This document shows positions 11,783-23,800 of a stretch of DNA of 64,000 nt, piece after piece. Source of the stretch: Pseudeuparius sepicola (lineage: Eukaryota > Arthropoda > Insecta > Coleoptera > Anthribidae); NCBI GenBank assembly GCA_963920635.1, contig OY987299.1, forward strand, positions 29,528,901 to 29,592,900. Reading direction: 5' to 3'. Position numbers and translations under genes: made by a program. A model generated the notes under the pieces. The model was not told where the DNA came from, searched no databases, and saw only the letters and a list, made by a program, of their open reading frames with translations. Each line of letters begins with the position of its first letter. The stretch's first letter is position 1.

Positions 11783-12632
11783 ACAAGCTTTTATTATTAT
11801 TATTTTTTTATTTATTTATTAACTTGCAATGTATGGTGTTGTTTAGGTCAAATTTTGCAAGCTGAATTAGAACCACTTCCTGACATCCGATTGAGCTGAA
11901 ATTTTGCATACACCTTTAGTTCCGGTGACAATACAATATACAATATTCAATATTGTTATACTTTCAAAATGGCCGACGCCACAAGATGGCGGATGATGTA
12001 TTTTTTGTCAACCCCCTTAATATGGGTATCAAATAAAAGAGCTGGAAGAATAGAAAACGATAGAGTTAGTGACATCACACCAAATTCAATATGGCCGTCG
12101 CTCCAAGATGGCGGATGATGTATTTTTTGTCAACCCCCTTAATATGGGTATCAAATAAAAGGGCTTGAAGAGTAGAAAACGATAAAGTTAGTGACATCAC
12201 ACTAAATTCAATATGGCTGCCCCTCTAAGATGGCGGATAATGTATTTTTGTCAACCCCCTTAATATGGGTATCAAATGAAAGGGCTTGAAGAGTAGAAAA
12301 CGATAAAGTTAGTGACATCACACTAAATTCAATATGGCCGCCGCTCCAACACGACGGATTACATTTTCTTTTCCCTTAATATGGGCATTAAATGAAAGGG
12401 CTTGAAGAGTAGAACTAAACAGTTGAAAATAAAATTAATGTAAATTTCTTTTATAGAAAAATACATTTTCTACTTAACATTACTTCCAAGATATAGGTAT
12501 ATATTCTCGCGACAAGCTTTTATATCATATAGGTACAGTTGTATAATGTAACAAAATTATGGGTTTGCCTTGGTTTGATTTATTATAAAGTTTATTTTCT
12601 TCTTTTCAGAGCACTTAAATAAAAGCTTGTTT
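11783..12632. mobile_element. Unclassified element with ACAAGCTTTTATT ends and internal tandem repeat
   Basis: The left end reads TTTTACAAGCTTTTATT and the right end has the complement AATAAAAGCTTGTTTT (about 12615-12632). The left part (CAAGCTGAATTAGAACCACT, then TGACATCCGATTGAGCTGAA) is nearly identical to 31340-31400, defining a two-member family in this window. The core holds 3.7 copies of a 122-bp unit. A subterminal GCGACAAGCTTTTAT lies at 12511. There is no coding region and no clear target duplication, so the superfamily is not assigned. Confidence 0.65.
11969..12415. repeat. 122-bp tandem repeat, 3.7 copies
   Basis: Units start at 11969, 12091, 12213 and 12334 with the word ATGGCCG or ATGGCTG. 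Each carries AAGATGGCGGA (diverged in the last copy), CCCTTAATATGGGTATCAAA and GTTAGTGACATCACAC. The last copy is partial. The neighbouring-unit spacing is 122, 122 and 121 bp. A related single unit lies at about 31450-31560. Confidence 0.85.
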
Positions 12633-12639
12633 TTAAAAT

Positions 12640-13210
12640 ATTTTTTTAGAACTACCATGGCGATTTTCTCTCTCTTATTTTGCATCCACAGTATATTAAC
12701 AGACCTTAAATCGACAAAAATTTCATGGTCTGAGAAGAACCGAAGAGACTGAGTAATTTTGCAGGATGAAAAATAATTATTTAGGTACATTAGTCCAAGA
12801 AAATTGTAATTTTTTTATAGTTAGAAAAAAATAATTATTATCAGGGAGATATTTTCAGGGTTGGTTGTGAGTAGCGTCCTGAGTATAACCCCAAAAAAAT
12901 CAACATTGAAGTCGTGTTACGAACCCCGCAATAGGGGTGGTTTTGCAAACATTTTTTTGCAATTTTTTTTCTTATGTATACATTATTACATTCTCTACAA
13001 CTTTCCCTTATGAAGTTTTTTTTAACTTCAATACTTCACGAGATATAGGTAAAAGATCACCACTAGCTAAAGTGCTTTATAAGGGTGAAAAAATAATTCT
13101 TTAAAACAAGCTGATTTTTTCAGGGTTAACTGGGGGTACTTAGAAGTAAATCAACCCTTAAAATATCTACCTGATAAGAATTAGTTTTTTTCTACATGTA
13201 TAATTTTCTT
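12640..13210. other. Unassigned AT-rich DNA
   Basis: No gene, inverted repeat or transposon end was recognised. Confidence 0.35.
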
Positions 13211-13213
13211 GGA

Positions 13214-13560
13214 CTACATTGCGAGATGCCTAATGTGCACTTTTTGGCCGAGGAGGTTGTAGGTATAAGGACCGAGGCAACGCGGGCGTTGCTCGGTCGT
13301 TAAAAGTACAGCTGCGGCCAGTTTGGACTTGCAAGACCGTCTTAACTCTATGCCGAAATAAGGGAGACCGACATCCGGCAACACCGCCCTTTCCCGCCCC
13401 GCACATCGCTTTTCAGAAGAGCCGACGGTAAACGGACAATTAGGCAGGCGAAAACGGCTGGCGGCTAGCAATGTAGCTAGATGGCCTCTCAGAAACCCCC
13501 AAGACATTGCAAGTTCAGATTGTCCGCAGCCGTACCTCCGATGCCAAAAAAGAGCGTACG
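13214..13560. promoter_or_regulatory. GC-richer non-repetitive island
   Basis: This block is clearly less AT-rich than its flanks, with many CpGs (for example GAGGCAACGCGGGCGTTGCT, which contains a GCAACGCGGGCGTTGC hairpin). The open frames in it carry no recognisable domain. A regulatory element or an undetected exon is possible. Confidence 0.25.
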
Positions 13561-13564
13561 CATC

Positions 13565-14075
13565 GTGCTAAGGAAAATATATTTTTCTTACAAAATGCGT
13601 TAAAGATATCGAAAAAATGCAAGGGTAATTTTATATTCTGTACTAATCAAAATAAATTGTTGATGGTTTGTATATTTCTCAAAGGAAAATCGGAAAATTG
13701 AGGCAACATCTAAACATAGACATATTCATTATGCTCGTTATGCTCTCAAAACTTCTAGCCAAGAATTTCAATAGATATTTTAAAACAATTTAACTACGAA
13801 TTCATATAACTTGACAATTTATTTACAATTTCATTAATTTTTGCGTCAACTACAGCTGTTATTTCGATATAATTAATTTCTTTTTCCAAGTATTTACTCA
13901 TAATAAAAAAATACCTAAGTGACACAATAATTATTATTTTGGGTCACAAATATGGATACTAAACCAAAAAATATAGGACAGATTACAGACTTATAATGCT
14001 GCATTATAAGGTCTATAGCAGGCGTCCTCTACCGGTAAACCGCAAATGACATTGTCGACCAAAACAACAGGAATA
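13565..14075. other. Unassigned AT-rich DNA
   Basis: No feature recognised. Confidence 0.35.
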
Positions 14076-14079
14076 TATA

Positions 14080-14286
14080 CTATATACTCGTAGTACCACC
14101 CCGTTGGCTCATTTGCTCTATTTTCGCATTAACAACCTCCCGCACAGCGTTGTCGTTATGACCACCACTTTCAATACAATCATAAGAAACCAAACTGTAA
14201 AAACCTGCGTTGATAACTACATAAAAATACATAAACTTTTGCGTGTCGCAATCGTGTAAAAAGGGCCTATTAAGCGCATTACGCAC
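14080..14286 (-). pseudogene. Possible DDE-nuclease (PIF/Harbinger-like) relic
   Basis: The frame encodes NRPFLHDCDTQKFMYFYVVI followed by NAGFYSLVSYDCIESGGHND. The run of strand-forming residues, then a D, then a G/S-rich turn followed by D, loosely resembles the middle of HARBI1-like nucleases (a D-x-G-x-x-G-x-x-S-D layout). No second domain, TIR or 3-bp target duplication was found. The resemblance is weak, and a chance reading frame or unknown exon is equally possible. Confidence 0.2.
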
Positions 14287-14289
14287 GGT

Positions 14290-15350
14290 ATCATTGCATG
14301 CGAACCAATTGCTGGATTAGGGATGCCCATATTACCATTATTCCTAACAGTACACTTGAAATGATATTGTTGAAATACCCTCATTATTTATAGCTTAACT
14401 GGAATTTTTTGTCGGATTACTGTAATCGATTTACACGAGTGTACGACTATCATGAAGATATTATTAGAACGGAAACATTATTCGGTTCAGAAGAAGAGGA
14501 AAAAGCTACTTATAATTTTTTATCACGACTAGAACTGTATTGTTACCATTTGAAATGGTACCTACAAAATAAACTGCAATCCGACACGGTAATGTTTTGG
14601 ACAGGTTCGGCGCTTTTCCAACAACGTAGGTACCTTAAAATTTAAGTTGGCTTTTTTAGCGACACTTTCAGCAACTACAGTACGGCAACATTATTTTTCG
14701 CCAACGGTATAGGTAGGTATTATACTACGATGGACTTTCTTCCATCTCTATGAGCGTAACTTGTTTGATTTAGTTAGGTAGATATTAGATTCAAAATAAT
14801 TATTATTGCTGTGCGAAACGACGCACTTATATTAGATTCAGTCTTTTTATTTGCTTTAAAAGGATCTAAGTAAAAATCACTTATTCTTGATTCGTGCTCA
14901 GTTGCATCAGTGTATTAAGCACAATTATTAGCAGAAAATTTAAGGCCCACCTGCACAGCAAAAATTTTACATCGATTATCTGATAGAAACGCCGAGTTAC
15001 TGTTATTAACCTTTATTAAATTATACACAAAGAATATTGCACGGGGTATACGATCACGCTACTGTTTTGATCTGCCTCACGGAATACCCGCATTTACATT
15101 GTCATAATTAATTATTATAAAAATGAGTCAGAGTAGGTTTTTTCAAGAATCCGGCTTCGAAAATACACATATGCGTATTAGAAGTTCGTTTAATCTGACG
15201 TAGATATAAGCTGTCACCGGGTTATTAACGTCCCATATACATTCCGCCAATAAGGGTTCATCAGATTTTTTGCTGGAGTAAATTCAGTAAACTAGGAATT
15301 TTTCTCAGGAAAATCCCGAAACAGGTCGATTTTGAAAGCTGTTATGAAAT
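14290..15350. other. Unassigned AT-rich DNA
   Basis: A plus-strand frame at 14409-14645 lacks a recognisable domain and starts at TTG, so it is not called. No repeat borders were seen. Confidence 0.35.
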
Positions 15351-15352
15351 TT

Positions 15353-16004
15353 CAGGGTGTCCACCAACCTTCAAATATAGGTAAAGATCATAGACTTATA
15401 AGCAAGGGGAGATATTAACTATTTACATTTTAAAGCAATCAGAGATCCTTTTGGTCTACTATTCATTTGGTTCCCCTGTAAATTCTCAGCGCGTATGCTT
15501 GCCAGATTTTCGGTTATGTCCCCCCACCCCCTTTTCGCATTTTGAGATGGCACAGATATATAACACTCTGTATATTTTGTATTGGACCTTTGCACACCGA
15601 CACCTTGAGTGGTCCTATTGACCATTCAACTGTTTTGAGGGGATTCCATGGCACACTTGACTTGGGAGATGCCTTCAAAATTCCTATTTTGCTCGACTTT
15701 GACACCCTGCACCTGCAGAATGGAACTCTCTGTATATTTTTTATTCAAATTTGGTATATAGGGGTTTTGGGGTGTTCTGATTAACGCTGTGGGGTCAGAT
15801 TTTAAATAAAAAAATCGCTAAATGGTTTTCGTGAAAATTGGGGGTATAAAAAAATCGCAGCCGGCCCTGTATTTGCATTTTGAAAATGGCAGGAAGGTCA
15901 AAAGAAGCGGTTTTTGAAGGCCTTTCACACAAAAAAAGTTTAGGCGATTATCTCCAAAAATTAAGATTTTACGGATTTGTACAGTTTTAAAGTTGGACAC
16001 CCTG
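15353..16004. mobile_element. Tc1/mariner-type non-autonomous element, 652 bp
   Basis: The ends are CAGGGTGTCCACCAACCTTC and, in reverse complement on the right, CAGGGTGTCCAACTTTAAAA. The right end is followed by TA. The interior (about 15540-15990) is shared in inverted orientation with 41350-41830 and in direct orientation with 42100-42310. Internal CTGTATA and ACACCCTGCA words suggest nested termini. There is no intact coding sequence. Confidence 0.65.
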
Positions 16005-16960
16005 TATATTTGTGCCAATAAACCAAAGTACACATCTGTGGTTCACATTTTGCGATTAAATGTGGAAGACTATATCTCTCTACTTTATAAGTATAACAAA
16101 TCAGATATTGTCTTTGTGTCCATTTAATATTTAATTACCTGCTAATTATTGTGTTTTCTCCACAATAACATGAAATAAACTTATTAAAGAGCAACTTTTT
16201 CAAGTTGCCTAGCTATTTGATAAAAGCTGAAAGTTAGTAGTATGGTGATTCTACCTTACCTTGTTATGCAATTTTTCTTGTAAATATATTAGGAGACTTG
16301 TAACGCTATTAGGAGAACGAAACATTGAAATGTAACTCAAAAGTACAGCTTCACAAACTTTGCTTTTTAAATGTTTAAATGAGATATGCGAACAAAATGT
16401 TTAGGTATGGCTTAGAGTCTATAATAGTAGAACGGAAAAATTATTATAACTAAAGCAATAATAACAAATGGACTTGTGCTACTCACGTTACGCCTTCAAA
16501 ATTTGGAATGGATATTACACTTATACACTTATAAGGGTCGGCCTGTTTATGTTGGAGCACTGCATCAGTACTGCATTAGTAACTTTTTAGAGTTAATCAC
16601 TTCACACTAGGAAACAATATAACTTTGCATCCAAACAAATCGATGTACCTATACATGAAACAGTTGACGGTGCGGCGACCGCTGCGTTGCCGGAGAGTGC
16701 GATCGTTGGGAAAAATCAATATTTTACGAATTTGCAACTATTAATAAGTATTATAAAAGATACATAAATACGCAAAGAAGTCGGTACAATGAAATCAGAC
16801 AACGTAAGTATAAATTTACAATCTATATTTTCATAATTTATCGTATAAAGCTGCGCCGCAATAAGGTGATACTTGGCAGGAATGCGAAGAATGCAGTCCC
16901 CCTCCTCTCTGAAAGTCTACTGGATATTAACGAACTCCTATATTTGCCGCAATGCCGGAT
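16005..16960. other. Unassigned DNA
   Basis: AT-rich, with a short GC-rich patch at 16665-16710 (GTGCGGCGACCGCTGCGTTG). No gene was recognised. Confidence 0.3.
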
Positions 16961-16967
16961 GAGGGGT

Positions 16968-17250
16968 TTATTTTATAGCGGATATCTCTATAGCACTCTT
17001 AAAAATACCTATGTGGTAACCGGCGTTGCATCTGAGTGCGTGGCAACGCTGCATGCCCAGGATCCGCCCCGATGTCTGCCATCGTATGCTAGCCACACGT
17101 GCTCTTTGACTGAAAGTATCTTTTAAATGCGTCCCTGCTTTATCTCCTGAATATAATTTTACACGCGTGGCAATCCAGTCAGATTCATCAAACAATAAAG
17201 AGGCTAGTGTATTCCACGAATTATTTCTTAAGACAAATTTGTCTATAGTT
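16968..17250 (-). other. Unrecognised coding-like stretch
   Basis: An open minus-strand reading encodes NNSWNTLASLLFDESDWIAT, then RVKLYSGDKAGTHLKDTFSQ and RARVASIRWQTSGRI. Residue use looks more protein-like than the surrounding AT-rich DNA, but no family was recognised and no start or splice signals were confirmed. It could be a transposon relic or an exon. Confidence 0.25.
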
Positions 17251-17269
17251 ATATTTTATCTGGGAATGG

Positions 17270-17660
17270 CAGTTTTTCCGCCATCCAAAAAACCTACTAT
17301 AGCTCGTCGCTCATCGCGTCCGTGAATTGGATCTTGACTCCGGCACCGGCCGCCGCCGCACCGCACGGCCGTAACCATTCATGGTTTGTTACTCTTTTAT
17401 AATTATTTGTACGGAATTATTTAGCGTAAAAAACCGAGCCTGGCTGGCCATGTTTCTAATATCATCGAAGCGGCACAAAAACGCGCACCGTTTTTCAACC
17501 GCAAGCCCGGACGATGCGGCGGACCCGTGAAATCGGTGGTAAATATGGCCGCCCCGCCAACAGTAGCTGCTGTCGTGGACGGCTTTCTTTTGTCACCGAC
17601 AAAGTTGCGATGTTGCGACCCATAGCCACCTGGGAAAGTTACGACGGACAATCGAAAGAA
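17270..17660. promoter_or_regulatory. GC-rich non-repetitive island
   Basis: Two GC-rich patches (17330-17370 with GGCACCGGCCGCCGCCGCAC, and 17430-17640) contain many CpGs and no convincing reading frame. It may be a regulatory island. Confidence 0.25.
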
Positions 17661-18049
17661 TTAAAAATTATCTGAATCGAAATATGAGGCCCGTTTTGAA
17701 ATATCGATTCGATTTTGATTTGATTTGAAGATGTACCTAACGTATTTTAATTGGGAATTTTAGTTGACGACAAAAGGAAGACGTCACACCACACCTACCA
17801 CCGACAAACATTAGCCGACATATATTCTGAGTGAGCCGCACTTAAAATGAACACCTCGTATTTTACGCTGGGGGAATAACGATGAAGAATACCGGAGATA
17901 CCTACATGCGTGTAGAAGTGGAATGAGGGACATACTGTGCAGTGTGAGCCAGTTTTTAGTTTTTAGCAGGGCCTTAAAATTGGATGGAAAATGACGTTTT
18001 AAAATAAATTTTTCATATCAAATGTAGGTACCTAACTACCTACGTCCAG

Positions 18050-19262
18050 TAGTGGCGTATCCAGGAAAACGTCTGGTGGGGGGCAATCAGTAATAAATAA
18101 CAAAACTCAGTCGATAATTTTAATGAATAAAAATAGAACAAAAACATATTTTCTAAAATAAATAAATACAGGGTGTCAAGAAATAAATGCACCAACTTGA
18201 AAAATTAAAAAGAAAAATGGAAAATATGACGAAAAGTTCATATGAACATGGGTTCGCAGATGTTTGGTTTGCGAGATGCAGGGTGTTGAAAGTGAAATTT
18301 TATTTTCGATTTAAACTTTTACGACATTTTGTGAATGTATCCTCTTCCCACACGTTTTCTAAGCAAAAAAGGTATACTTGGTGAATAACGCCAAAGATAA
18401 CTGTTTTCGAGAAATTTTCTGCATCGATGCAGGTGCATATCGACACTCGTATGCAATTAAATTCAAAATAAAATTTAAATAAACAAGAACGTTTATTTTT
18501 TGACAGTTTAACTTGTTGTTTTTTTTTTTGAAAGAAATTTTGTCGTCTCAAAAAGTTAGGTACTTAAAAAAATCGAAAATAAAATTTCAATTTCAACTCC
18601 CTGCATCTCGAAAACCAAACATCTGCGGACCTATGTTCATATATGAACTTTTCGTCATATTTTCCATTTTTCTTTTCAATTTTTTAAGTTATTACCGGAC
18701 ATCCTGTATAACATAAAAATTATTCTTCTTTGAACCAGTAAAATCTATATCACAAAATCAAGTATTCTTTTTTTGGTCTTGAGCTCGTCAATTATCTCTT
18801 CTGGAGATATGGGTATTTCGGGGTAGGTATATATATACACATATAAAGGAGTGTTAACCCATTCAGGTTTTCGCTAATATTGTTTCTAATATAAATTTTC
18901 AAAATATTCTGTTTTGAAAATGTTCTTTCTGGCACACTGTAATTGTGCAAAATATGTTTAGTAGATTGTTTTGCCTAATTTACGGTTACGCGCTGCGACC
19001 GACGGAGTGTGTGCATAATATAGGGCGGCGGCAGCGCGTTCTCAAATCTACTATCTACATCTACTGCACAGGTTTTAATTTCGAGAAGACAAGATGAAAG
19101 AAATAACAGATGTTTGAAGTTCACTGCATTTTCAGATTAGGCCAGGAGTACTTATATAATTTTTGTTATTATTAATTTTGATATTACAAATCTCGTTTAT
19201 CTCGACAGCTCTTGGGGAGGGGCAATTGCCCCCTTTGCCCCCCCCCCCTGAATACGCCACTG
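18050..19262. mobile_element. hAT-like element, target duplication not visible
   Basis: The left end TAGTGGCGTATCCAGG and the right end, read in reverse complement as CAGTGGCGTATTCAGGGGGG, match the CAGTGGCG-type hAT termini seen elsewhere in this window. Subterminal G-rich/C-rich patches (GGTGGGGGGCAAT at left, GGGGCAATTGCCCCC at right) mirror each other. The flanking 8-mers do not match, so the borders are less certain. It encloses the palindrome at 18169-18706. No transposase was recognised. Confidence 0.5.
18169..18706. mobile_element. Palindromic TA-flanked element, 538 bp
   Basis: The ends read CAGGGTGTCAAGAAATAAAT and, in reverse complement, CAGGATGTCCGGTAATAACT, both bordered by TA. 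The arms pair over about 190 bp; for example TATGACGAAAAGTTCATATG at left has its complement near 18640. The centre (about 18370-18520) is unpaired and non-coding. It is nested in the hAT-like element around it. Confidence 0.8.
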
Positions 19263-19381
19263 AGTCGTACACAAACGCTACAATCTCAACATACACATGG
19301 CGTTACATTTGATAAAATATAGCTATAGACTATTTTCCTATCTTTCAAATAGAGATATTGAAATGAATTTTGATTTCCTAA

Positions 19382-19422
19382 AATATGTATGTATGTAGTA
19401 TATGTATGTATGTAATATATTA
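19382..19422. repeat. ATGT-type microsatellite
   Basis: Interrupted ATGTATGTATGTAGTATATG runs. Confidence 0.7.
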
Positions 19423-19509
19423 CGTGTTTAACATTATATATAATGCTTACACCTGTCAGATAAAACCTATTCTTAAAAACCTTATATACATTATTCTACA
19501 CAATGCACA

Positions 19510-19955
19510 TCAATTAAAATAAGACAAATACTCACAAAACTGATAAAATACATTTTCTCTCAGAAAAGTTCTTATTGCAATTTTAAAGCTTTTAAACTCT
19601 AGTCGTCTCCATTCTTTGGGAAGCGCATTATAAAATTTTGCTGATAAATATCTATAAGATTTCATACACTTAGCCAATCTAAAATAAGGAAGCATGATAC
19701 CTTCATTCCTCGTTCTAAAACCTGGAATTATGTTATTGGATAAATTTTCCTTTGCATAACACAAACATTCGAATATGAACTGATTTGTATAATTCCTTAA
19801 ATATCGGTCTGCACCAATCCCGATACTTTTTGTAGGTGATAACCCTTAGAGCCCTTTTCCGCAATAAAAGTATTCTCTTAATTGTGAAGTTGTTACCCCA
19901 CAACAACACTAACACTGCACTTCTAATACACAACTTGTTTCCTAGCTTCTGTAGG
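19510..19955 (-). pseudogene. LINE ORF2 C-terminal relic
   Basis: Two overlapping minus-strand frames encode the region after the reverse-transcriptase domain of a non-LTR element. First comes LLWGNNFTIKRILLLRKRAL followed by RVITYKKYRDWCRPIFKELY. Then, after one frameshift at about 19750-19790, comes FRTRNEGIMLPYFRLAKCMK and SAKFYNALPKEWRRLEFKSF up to a stop at 19510. The WGN...LL.KRALR.I and N-LP signatures are characteristic of CR1/Jockey-like ORF2 tails. No YADD motif or endonuclease remains, consistent with a 5'-truncated, inactive copy. It is a different family from the LINE at 52-57 kb. Confidence 0.7.
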
Positions 19956-19959
19956 TGCT

Positions 19960-20950
19960 CATTTTACCATAAAAATAATGAACTAGTAATTTTAAAGTGT
20001 TTTTACAAGAGCGCACTCTTGTATGTTTTAAAATGTGACTTAATTCAGATTTTAGGTTATATGTATTACACTTTTGTAATAACATATCAAGCAAAAAGTC
20101 AGTATAAACTTACCGAAGACAAACACAAATATCCCACACAACTAATTAAAGCAGAGGTTACTTAATTCATTTTCGAGACACAAGGTTTTTAATAAGCGGC
20201 AAATGTTAGGTCAACAGGAACGGATTTTTAATTAACAGCTTCTTCCCTATTCGCTGTTGTTTTGTGAGACTCACGGAGACTAACTAGACTTCTGTGCGTT
20301 AGATGGCGCGAGTCGATATTTCTGTCAGATATCCCTGGTGGGTTCCCTTGTATACTGCGCACTCTTATAAGCCTATGTTAGTTTCGTTATATTTTCATGC
20401 AACCGGTGACAAAGGCGCACGGAGTTCAGAAATATTAATTACCCAAAAAAAGATGAAACGGTCCTGTATAACATTCTGTATACAATCTTGGCTTCTTTAT
20501 CTGTTACGGCTTCATGTATAATTTCACTATACGATTAATTTTTCATTCGCATAAACAAATAACAAATCAAGTCAAATTATTTTTTCCAAAAAATGTGGTG
20601 TAAACCAAGGAATATGTAATCGATCACAATTAATAATTATGTAAACACCCACAACTCCCCAAAATAAATAAAAACACCCGTAGTATGAGTCCTAAAATTT
20701 TATCGCCCTGTATCTTGAAAATGAATCGTTGTAAATCCTCTATTATTGACACGAAATTTTCCTTTTAAAATGTTATTTTCTATCCAGTGTTAAAGCCGCT
20801 ACGAAAAACTGATCCCCTATATTATAGTTTACCTTTATCCTGGAATAGCCTGTTCTAACGATAATTTATTAGAAAAAATATTGCAATTAAAAATTAAAAT
20901 ACTTAGAATATAAAAGATCCACTTTTTGCACTTTGGAATATAAGTGCAAA
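19960..20950. other. Unassigned DNA
   Basis: No gene was recognised. The part at 20230-20420 is less AT-rich (TTAGATGGCGCGAGTCGATA), without a recognisable frame. Confidence 0.3.
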
Positions 20951-20957
20951 AATTGTA

Positions 20958-21092
20958 CACCCATGGACAAAATTGTGGCATATTTGCAAATTAGTTGTCA
21001 CTAAATTTCAATCAACTTTAATATTTTTTTTTCAGAAAAGACAAATAAGTATAGGAAAACGTTAAGATATGCCACAATTTTGTCCAAGAGTG
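20958..21092. mobile_element. Tc1-type MITE, 135 bp
   Basis: The left end CACCCATGGACAAAATTGTG (followed by GCATAT) pairs with a right end whose reverse complement is CACTCTTGGACAAAATTGTG. The left side is bordered by TA; the right flank is CA, a likely mutation. The core is non-coding. Confidence 0.7.
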
Positions 21093-21230
21093 CAGATGTA
21101 GGTATTTTAATTGAAAATAACTTTTTTCTACTTGCTTTCTTTCGTATCTTTTGGGAAAAAACGTTTTCATATGCTACCATAAAAGAATAGAAATACTACA
21201 AACAAACGTCAAAGCAGACCGATCATTATA

Positions 21231-21855
21231 CAGTGTGTCCCAATTTGATACTGGACATCTCAGAAATATATGAAGGCATAGGTGGTGGGATTTGGATGTG
21301 GTATTTATTTCATGACCTGCTATGATTTTCTAAAATAGCAAATTTTCAGGAGACCCTATTAGGGATTTTTTACGACAAAATGTTATTAAGAAAACTTGTT
21401 CAGAATGAAAAACTGAGTGGATTCGAAAAATTTCAAAAGTCTAGGCCTACTTTGATTTTTAGATTTACCTATATCCCACTTATTTCTTAGAAAAGTTTCC
21501 TTTCTGGAGCTTTCACTTCAAAATTTTATTTTTTCTAGAGGGACAAGTTTCTTTAATAATATTTTGACGTAAAAGCTCCAGAAAGGACACATTTCTAGGA
21601 AAAAGTGGGAGAAAAAGGCGAAAAAGTTAAAATTAAAGTAGGCCTAGACTTTTGAAATTTTGCAAATCTATTCAGTCTTTCATTCTGAATAAGTTTTCTT
21701 AATATCATTTGGTCGTAAAAAATCATACATTTTGTCGTTAAAAAAAATCATAGCAGGCCATGAAATAATTGCTCTATCCAAATACCACCGCCATTTGTTT
21801 TCTTTGACCTTCATATATATTTCTGAGGTGTCCCGTATCAAATGGGGACCCACTG
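21231..21855. mobile_element. Palindromic TA-flanked element, 625 bp
   Basis: The ends CAGTGTGTCCCAATTTGATA and, in reverse complement, CAGTGGGTCCCCATTTGATA are each bordered by TA. The arms pair through TTCATATATTTCTGAGATGT-type and ATCATAGCAGG words. The inner arms hold the CTTGTTCAGAATGAAAAACT module also found at 10541-10755. No coding sequence was seen. Confidence 0.8.
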
Positions 21856-22162
21856 TATATAATTTGGTGCCATACTACTTTATAGAGAAATTTTTTGATA
21901 ATATATCTCAAGGAAAGAAAACGTCACGAAAAAATTACAAACAAATCTCACTTGTATATATTGTAAGGTGGATTTTAAAAAACAGCATATTAAAATATAT
22001 TCAATAATTATAAATTTATTAAGTAGGTACCTTCTGGAATATTTCATTCTGTATTGATATTGCGAAAAATTTTGGTATGAAAAGTTTTGTCTTAAAAAAT
22101 AAATTGCAATACCCTTTACGATGACATTAAAGGTTTCCTATGAGCTAGACAAATGTTCAAAT

Positions 22163-22740
22163 TGAGCCAAGTGAATGAACTGTAGTAAATGCTTGCACTG
22201 GGGCATTCGTTGGAAAATATTAAAGGTTGAGTGAATAAAATATTAAGTAAATACTTTATATCTAGTGTTTACTTTTTCTTGTAGTAATTATTTTGCATAG
22301 GTAGTAAAACCTTATTAGATTTTCCAAGTACTGACTTAAAATTGAGTGAATAATTCAAAGCTAATACTTTCTGTTGCCAGTAAACGCTCAATTATTTCTA
22401 AGGTAGATAAACAGTGAAATGTATAAGCTACCTGCCATGCCAGCGAAAAATTTACAAGTATAGATTATAGATTCACAGTCGCCGGGAAGTGTATAGATGA
22501 CAACACGTTTTTCAGTACATTTACTACTTTCTTCTTCAATACTAAACATGTTTGCGCACGACTAATAAATGTATTAAATAAAAGCAAGCCCAAATTATCT
22601 TTACAGGGGAGCCAAAAAATGTAAAAAGTAAACAGTTATTCTCTCAAAATTAAGTACTTGCTTCTACTAGCCAGACTCTACTTTACTAAATAGTAAATAC
22701 TTTCAAGTTTTTAGGTACTACTTTTAATTCACTTGGCCCA
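22163..22740. mobile_element. Inverted-repeat element with AGTAAATACTT sub-repeats
   Basis: The left end TGAGCCAAGTGAATGAACTG pairs with the right end, whose reverse complement is TGGGCCAAGTGAATTAAAAG. The interior repeats AGTAAATACTT-like words in both orientations. There is no reading frame and the target duplication is unclear. Confidence 0.45.
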
Positions 22741-23551
22741 TTATTATGAAGTTTTCGTTTAACACCTTTTTTGTATTTTATTTTGCCAATTTAAAAATTA
22801 CTTATTATTTGTATCGTTATACATGCCTACTGAGGTGAATTTGAATTAATGCCCTTATCTCATTAGCTGTTCGTATACTCGGTATACAGTGTGTCCGAAA
22901 TTGGTGATGCATGTATTGCGATCTCCGAAACTGTTAGAGATAAAGAAACGGTTAAATGGGGAAAGTTTTAGATAATTATGTTTGTAATTGAATGCCGTTT
23001 AGTTTGCCACTTTATCTTTTTGGTTTTGAAGATATTTTGAAAAAACTAAAATCATGCATTTTCGAAAATTCCCTGTAATTTCTTTATTTATGAAAATTTT
23101 TAAATTATGTAAAAACTTTTTTGGGGCAACTTTTTACGCCTAAAACGCCTGTGTAGTCAGATTTTATTTGCAACGTTTCGGGTTTTTGGAACCATCATCT
23201 ACTTTGTTTTTCATATGGGCGCAATATTGGATTTTTACAGTTTTGAAAAGCCTCTTTTTTTAGCTTTCTAATGATGTATTACACCTAGTAAAAAAAGTTC
23301 GTTTATGGGTAAAAACACAAAAATACGACTTTGTCATAAATTTGGCAACGTCGCACAATAAGGAGCGCATAGTGGATTTAATCTCTAAATTACAATTAAT
23401 AAGAAAATATGCTTATAATAGTTTCTCCTATATGAAAATGTTTTGAAATCATAGAAATAACCCTTTTTGAAATCTTAATGCAATTTAGCAGGGAATTAAA
23501 TGTATAAACTGTAAAGAATAATAATAATAGAAATAAAATTATCTAATCTAG

Positions 23552-23600
23552 CGTTCAAATGCCGCCCATTTGCTTCCATACATTTCCGACATTTTTTTAC
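23552..23600 (-). pseudogene. Mariner transposase C-terminal tail, left arm
   Basis: The minus strand reads CRKCMEANGRHLNAR before a stop. This resembles the conserved C-x-x-C-x-x-x-x-G-x-H-F-E end of mariner-type transposases, also seen as CLNEQGRHFEHLF in the intact enzyme at 60765-61817. It mirrors the right-arm copy at 23754-23800. Confidence 0.5.
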
Positions 23601-23753
23601 CACGTATGTACCTATCTGGTAACACGATGAATTGTGTTACGGTTAATATTGGACAGAACATCCCGCGTTCGCTGCTCGAGGACTTGTCTGCTTTCTGGGG
23701 AATACCTTTTGTTGTAACACAGTTCATGGTGTTACCAGATCCGTGGTAAAAAA

Positions 23754-23800
23754 ATGTCAGAAATGTATGGAAGCAAATGGGCGGCATTTTGAATACTAGC
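23754..23800 (+). pseudogene. Mariner transposase C-terminal tail, right arm
   Basis: The plus strand reads CQKCMEANGRHFEY before a stop, mirroring the left-arm copy. The canonical HFE is kept here. Confidence 0.5.
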
